Made by a program: the position numbers and the translations under genes. This document shows positions 60,090-64,000 of a stretch of 64,000 bases of DNA, piece by piece. Positions within the stretch are counted from its first letter, which is position 1. Each line of letters starts with the position of its first letter. The DNA is from CBDDBU01 sp965226045 (GTDB lineage Bacteria > Pseudomonadota > Alphaproteobacteria > VGEJ01), in contig CBDDBU010000028.1 in assembly GCA_965226045.1 (NCBI GenBank), forward strand, positions 186,001 through 250,000. The letters run 5' to 3'. The notes under the pieces are model-generated. The model was not told the DNA's origin. It was given only the letters and a program-made list of their open reading frames with translations, and did not search any database.

Positions 60090-60751
60090 GGGTCCTCGGC
60101 ATCGACGGCCATCATGGCGGCCAGCACCGCGAGGCGTTCGCCCGCCGGCAAGGCCTTGTAACGCCGGCCCCAGTTGGCCGCCTTACGCTTGATGCGCTGG
60201 CGGTCGGTGAAGTTCCGGCCTGCGTAGCTCGCCCAATGCACCCGGTCGGGCGCGAAGTTGAACCACACGACCTCGGTCCGCACCTGGGCCTGGGTCGTCA
60301 CCTGCAGCGCCAGACTGCGCCAGCCCGCCAGCATCTCGTCATAGAGCGCCGAGGGATGGCCCGAGACCATCACCTGGCAGGGCAGATCCTTGAGCAGGTC
60401 CAGGAGCGCGACATGGTCGACCTCCTCGTAGTCGAAGCGATAGCGCCGTGCCGAACGGCGGGTCGCGTGCAGATAGGGGGGATCGCTGTAGACCAGCTCC
60501 GGGCCCAGAAACGGGAACGAGGCCAAAAAGGCATGGGCACAGCCATGCACCAACTCGACCGGGTAGTCACAGGCAAAGGCCTCGAGCGCCTGCGCATCGC
60601 GGTCGATGCCGATCGAGCGCACGCCCGTTGGCTTGCGCTTCATCAGCGCACCGCCCCCCAGGTGGCTCTCGATGTAAACGCTGTGCGGCGGCATCAGCGC
60701 AATCAGCGCCTGGCACAGACCGCTCGTCGCCTTCGACCCGAAATATCCCAC
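60086..60751 (-). CDS. D12-class N6-adenine DNA methyltransferase, passenger of the IS66 element
   Basis: 221 residues. The AdoMet-binding part is at the N-terminus (GYFGSKATSG, IESHLGGGAL) and the catalytic motif is DPPYLHAT (D90-P-P-Y93), as in Dam-type D12 enzymes. It lies upstream of and overlaps the transposase gene, within the inverted repeats. Compared with stand-alone Dam it is slightly short. It could methylate transposon ends or mask the element, but the recognition site is unknown. No restriction gene is adjacent. Confidence 0.85.
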   Translation of the reverse strand: MGYFGSKATSGLCQALIALMPPHSVYIESHLGGGALMKRKPTGVRSIGIDRDAQALEAFACDYPVELVHGCAHAFLASFPFLGPELVYSDPPYLHATRRSARRYRFDYEEVDHVALLDLLKDLPCQVMVSGHPSALYDEMLAGWRSLALQVTTQAQVRTEVVWFNFAPDRVHWASYAGRNFTDRQRIKRKAANWGRRYKALPAGERLAVLAAMMAVDAEDP

Positions 60752-60900
60752 GCGCCGCTCCCGTCACACGAGAGCGCAACCCATAGACGCCCGATTCTAT
60801 GGAGTCAAGAGACGATCAACGACGCGGCGGCGGAAACCCGGCCCCGGCGACCACCTACATCATCCTCTCGCGGTCAGGAGCGGGGTACCTGGGTAGTTAC

Positions 60901-61109
60901 CTTTTCGATCCTCTATGCTAGCTATGACCAGTTCTGACCTCTATTGCTCGACGGTCAGGTTGCCGCGCGCGACACCATGTTTGAAATGGGCTCGTTGGAG
61001 ACCGATCCTTGTGCCGCATTAGAACGGCTCAACCAAGCCCGTGGTCACCGCCATTCGTGCCGCTCGTTCTTCTTTTGTGCGTAGCGGAACTGGCATCAGC
61101 ACCCCCCGA
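60901..61109. other. Stretch without a recognised gene to the right of the IS66 element
   Basis: About 210 bp between the IS66 right end and the first readable hydrolase sequence. I see no gene, promoter or repeat; only the partial 8-mer match at 60901-60908. It is probably the remains of a gene that was cut by the insertions. Confidence 0.5.
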
Positions 61110-62046
61110 CAGCAGCTCACGATAATCCGAGCGCGTCCACGGCACAAGCCGGTCTCCTCGGCGCCGGGGACAATGCGCAGTATGTGAGTAGCGGTGGACG
61201 GGCCGCGCCTGTGCGAATCTGGTCGTCGTCCCAGCGCCGCGCGCCATCATCGTGGCCGTTCACCGGCTTCAACGACTACAGCAATGCCTTTGATCGGGCG
61301 GCGACAGCATGGTGGGCGGCGCGCGGCGTTCAGACCTATGCATATGACCAGCGGGGGTTTGGTGCGACTGCGAGGTCGGCATCTGGCCGGGCTCGGAGGC
61401 GTTGATAAAGCCATCTCTGCGCCTTTCTGGTTCTCGTGGGCGCCCGCCATCCGAGTATCAATCGCTTCATCTCCTGGGACTTAGCATGGGCGGTGCCGTG
61501 GTTCTGGCCTCGGAGGGCGGCGCCGTCTGTCGAAATCGGGTCGCGGTGTCAAACCTTCAATTATTCTGGTCGCTCCGGCCGTCTCCGCGGGGCGATCGAC
61601 GCTCGGCCTGATCGCGCGCGCCACGTTGTGGCTGGGCGCCCACGTTCTCACCGCCCTTCACGTCAACGAAAGCGGGCTCCAGATCACTCCGTCGGACAAT
61701 GACGAGGTCCTGAGGGAACTCTCGGCGGAACCGCTGGTCATCAAGAATACGCCATCGATGCCGTGAACGGTCAAAAGGATGGTCAATCTCATGGACACGG
61801 CACTGCTATCGGCGCCACGCATGAGGACGGAGACGCTTGTTCTCTATGGCGCGCGTGACGAGATCATGGGGATGAGCCGAACCGACACACCGGCCATGAT
61901 CGCCGCCTGGCGCGGCCCGCTGCCGATTCGCCTTCTATCCAGGCGGTTATCACATGTTGTTGCGTGACCGCGATGCCGAGACCGTCTGGGGCGACGTGTT
62001 GGCCTGGATCGACGATGCGACGGCGCCGCTGCCGTCGGTCCGATGA
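61110..62046 (+). pseudogene. Alpha/beta hydrolase (lysophospholipase-like), multiple frameshifts
   Basis: Fragments in different frames spell a serine hydrolase: RAIIVAVHGFNDYSNAF-like (61230), YAYDQRGFG (61338), the nucleophile elbow LLGLSMGGAVVL (61469), NESGLQITPSDNDEVL (61660), TLVLYGARDEI (61835) and the end YHMLLRDRDAETVWGDVLAWIDDA (61950). At least four small indels separate them. Intact homologs are about 300-330 residues. Gene inactivated. Confidence 0.8.
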
Positions 62047-62114
62047 CCAGTGATTCCATCAGACTGCATGCGCAAGACTCGCGGTGATAGCTCGCTGATA
62101 GGTGAGAGCCCGCT

Positions 62115-63365
62115 ATGCCGAATTTAAGGGTCAATCAGGATCGGCTGTGGAAAAGCCTGATGGACATGGCGCGGATTGGCGCCACGGAAAAGGGTGGGGT
62201 GTGCCGGCTTGCGCTCACCGAGCTCGATCGGGTCGAGCAGGGACCTGTTTGGTGCTTGGTGCTGTGACGCGGGCTTGCGGCGTCACCGTGGACCAGTTCG
62301 GTAACATCTTCGCGCGGCGCCCGGGGCGCGACGACACGCTGGCGCCGGTCATGACGGCAGCCACCTCGATAGCCAACCCACGGGCGGCAGGAAGTCACGG
62401 GGCCTACGGTGTGCTCGCGGGGCTTGAGGAAGCTGCGCACGCTGAACTGCCGACTATTTGACGGAGGCGCCGATCGAGGTCGTCGTCTGGACCAACGGCA
62501 GGAAGGCTCACGCTTTTCACCGCCGATGATTGGCTCGGGTGTTTTCGCCGGCCTCTTTGATCGGTCGACGATCACGCGGCCAACAGCGGACGCCGATGGC
62601 CGCATGCAGGATGAGAGGCGCTCGAGGCCATCGGTTACGCGGGCGAGGCGGCTGCCGGGCGAGCGGTCGGCGCCTATCTTCGAGGCGCATATCGAGCAAG
62701 CCGTCCCATCCTCGAAGCAGAGGACAAGGTGATCGGCGCGGTCACCGGAGCCCAGGGCCAGCGCTGGTATTCCGTGGTGGTTCGTCGGTGAGGAGGCCCA
62801 CTGGCGCCGACGCACGACGCCCATGCCGAGGCGCAAGGCGCTGCCCTCCTCGGGGCCGCGCGCCTGGTCACGGAGGTCCAGGATCGCGCTCGCCCATGCG
62901 CCCCACGCCTGTCAGGCACGGTCGGCGTGCTCCGTTCGAGCCCGAACTCGCGGAACGTGATCCCGGGTTCGGTGGAGCTTACGGTCGATCTACGTCATCC
63001 CGACGACCGCGAACTCTCCGTCCTCAGACGGCAAGTTGCGTCGCGGCGTGCAGGCGATCGCCGATGAGATCGGCCTGGCGAGACTCGATATCGAGCAGGA
63101 CTACGACACCGCGGCGGTTCCGTTCGACGATGTGTGCATCGAGGCTCGTGCGCACCGCCGCCAATGACGCGGCTACACCCATCGCGACATCGATCAGCGG
63201 CGCTGGGCACGATGCGGTCAACATCTCGCAGCAAGTCGCCCCAACGGGCATGATTTTCATCCCCTGCGAGGCGGCGTCAGCCATAGCCGGCGAGAGAACG
63301 CGCGCTCCGATCACATCGCGGCGGGTGCAACGTGTTGATGGACGCCATGGTGGCGCATGGCCGAT
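62115..63365 (+). pseudogene. M20-family amidohydrolase (allantoate amidohydrolase / N-carbamoyl-amino-acid hydrolase type), frameshifted
   Basis: Starting at ATG 62115 (MPNLRVNQDRLW) the fragments give the HyuC/AllC order: TVDQFGNIFARRPG, FDGAYGVLAGLE-like, SPPMIGSGVFAGLFD, EAHIEQGPILEAEDKVIGAVTG, THDAHAEAQGAALLGAARLV and GAGHDAVNISQ. Many one- and two-base indels break the frame. The family hydrolyses carbamoyl or ureido amides and releases ammonia. Position next to other amide-acting genes elsewhere in the window is coincidental or thematic; this copy is dead. Confidence 0.8.
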
Positions 63366-63439
63366 CGACGTTGACGCCGAAGAGTCCTGCGAACCGCATC
63401 CGGCGAACGGCTGGCGCCTGCATGATCGCGGTCGACGAT

Positions 63440-64000
63440 GGCGGCCATCTTCCGCGCCGGTGGCGCAGACCGTTCGTGAACCCGATACGACGTCTTTTGA
63501 ACGACGCGATTTGGCTGGGTTCATCGGACCGTATGGCCGATTTGCTGACCTCCCTGGCTCGCCCGAATATCTACGCAGCGTCGCTCAGGGTGGGCAACCC
63601 TCGTTTTTCGCCCGCCTTGGAAAATTAGCCTTCCGTTCGCCGCACGTTCGTCGTCGGTGGAAGGGCAGGGCGGCTGGGCCTTTCCTGCAACACCTGCCAC
63701 CCCAATGGCGGCGCCAATGCCGACTTCTTTGTCGAGGGACTCTCAGATCGTCCCGGCAGCGTCGACGCGAGCCATGCCTTCTGGAACCGCCGCGCCGACG
63801 ATGGCTTCTTCAATCCGGTCAACGTTCCTTCGCTGCGCGGCGTGCGGTTGACCGCGCCCTACGGCCGCGACGGCCGCTTCGCGAGCCTGGCTGAATTCAC
63901 ACGCCACGTCATCGGTCACCGAGTTGCGGCGGCGATGAACCGGAACCTCTGATTCTTGACGCCCTGGTCGCCTATCAGCTCGATCTAGCGCTTCTGCCCA
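63440..64000 (+). pseudogene. Di-heme-type cytochrome c protein fragment, frameshifted, runs off the window
   Basis: The heme-binding motif CNTCH is in LGLSCNTCHPNGGANADFF (63690), followed by SVDASHAFWNRRADDGFFNPVN and VRLTAPYGRDGRFASLAEFTRHV. A frameshift follows before EPLILDALVAYQLDL. Upstream blocks SDRMADLLTSLARPN and AASLRVGNPRFSPAL are likely the N-terminal part in another frame. Similar to the cytochrome c peroxidase/MauG-like superfamily. Second heme site is not visible within the window. Confidence 0.7.

Larger units (their letters stand above)
58470..60900 (-). mobile_element. IS66-family element carrying an adenine methylase
   Basis: 2,431 bp with 14-bp terminal inverted repeats GTAACTACCCAGGT (58470-58483) and the complement at 60887-60900. 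Flanking 8-mers are CTTTTCAT and CTTTTCGA (6 of 8 the same). It holds only a TnpC-type transposase, as in ISBst12-like elements, plus a D12-class methylase gene as passenger. There are no TnpA or TnpB genes. Confidence 0.87.

Overview
This is a G+C-rich chromosomal segment of an alphaproteobacterium, most likely Rhodospirillales-like. The evidence is an alphaproteobacterial DksA with a single zinc-finger cysteine, an imuA-imuB-dnaE2 cassette behind a GAAC-N7-GAAC SOS box (the alphaproteobacterial LexA pattern), and short REP-like palindromes of the kind common in that class. No rRNA, tRNA, CRISPR array or replication origin was recognised.

Layout. 1-6.5 kb: the end of an N-methylglutamate-synthase-like FMN protein, a type III glutamine synthetase (GmaS-like), a CuyA-like sulfo-lyase, ChaC, a truncated phenylalanine hydroxylase and two cell-surface polysaccharide genes. 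6.5-10.8 kb: a large repeat (beta-propeller/cadherin-like) gene broken by an IS1182 element and by frameshifts. 11-24.3 kb: DksA, then a run of metabolic genes. These include a 2-hydroxyacyl-CoA-lyase-like ThDP enzyme beside a formyl-CoA-transferase-like protein, a split sulfopyruvate-decarboxylase-like enzyme, a beta-hydroxyacid dehydrogenase, TenA, a zinc alcohol dehydrogenase and a dimethylformamidase-like protein. 24.4-36 kb: an amide or peptide utilisation region with an aminotransferase, an M14-like DUF2817 hydrolase, a family-5 ABC transporter without ATPases, three tandem DUF1028 paralogs of identical length, an AtzG-like small protein coupled to an amidase, and an MFS exporter. 36-44.4 kb: QueF, a PPOX-like flavoprotein, an IS256 element, a sugar-type ABC transporter also without its ATPase, a small A+T-rich patch with a 14-G tract and a cupin, and a TPR/2-oxoglutarate oxygenase. 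44.4-53.7 kb: CysQ, an SDR, the SOS mutagenesis operon (with a FitA-like ribbon-helix-helix gene inside it), an enolase-superfamily enzyme and a uracil-DNA-glycosylase-like protein. 53.7-60.9 kb: an insertion-sequence island (IS1182 copy 2, an IS256 element interrupted by an IS1595 element, and an IS66 element carrying an adenine methylase). 61-64 kb: three consecutive decayed genes.

How it fits together. Several modules point to oxidation of small nitrogen-, sulfur- or one-carbon compounds: methylamine and possibly formamides at the left, sulfonates, 2-hydroxyacyl-CoA or oxalyl-CoA cleavage, and amides or peptides in the middle. The right end and the IS-hit genes show active decay. Points most worth a second look are the methylase coupled to the IS66 transposase, the antitoxin-like gene embedded in the SOS operon, the three equal-length DUF1028 genes in an amide-catabolism neighbourhood, the nested IS elements with clean target duplications, and the threefold 67-bp repeat at the end of the IS1182 element.
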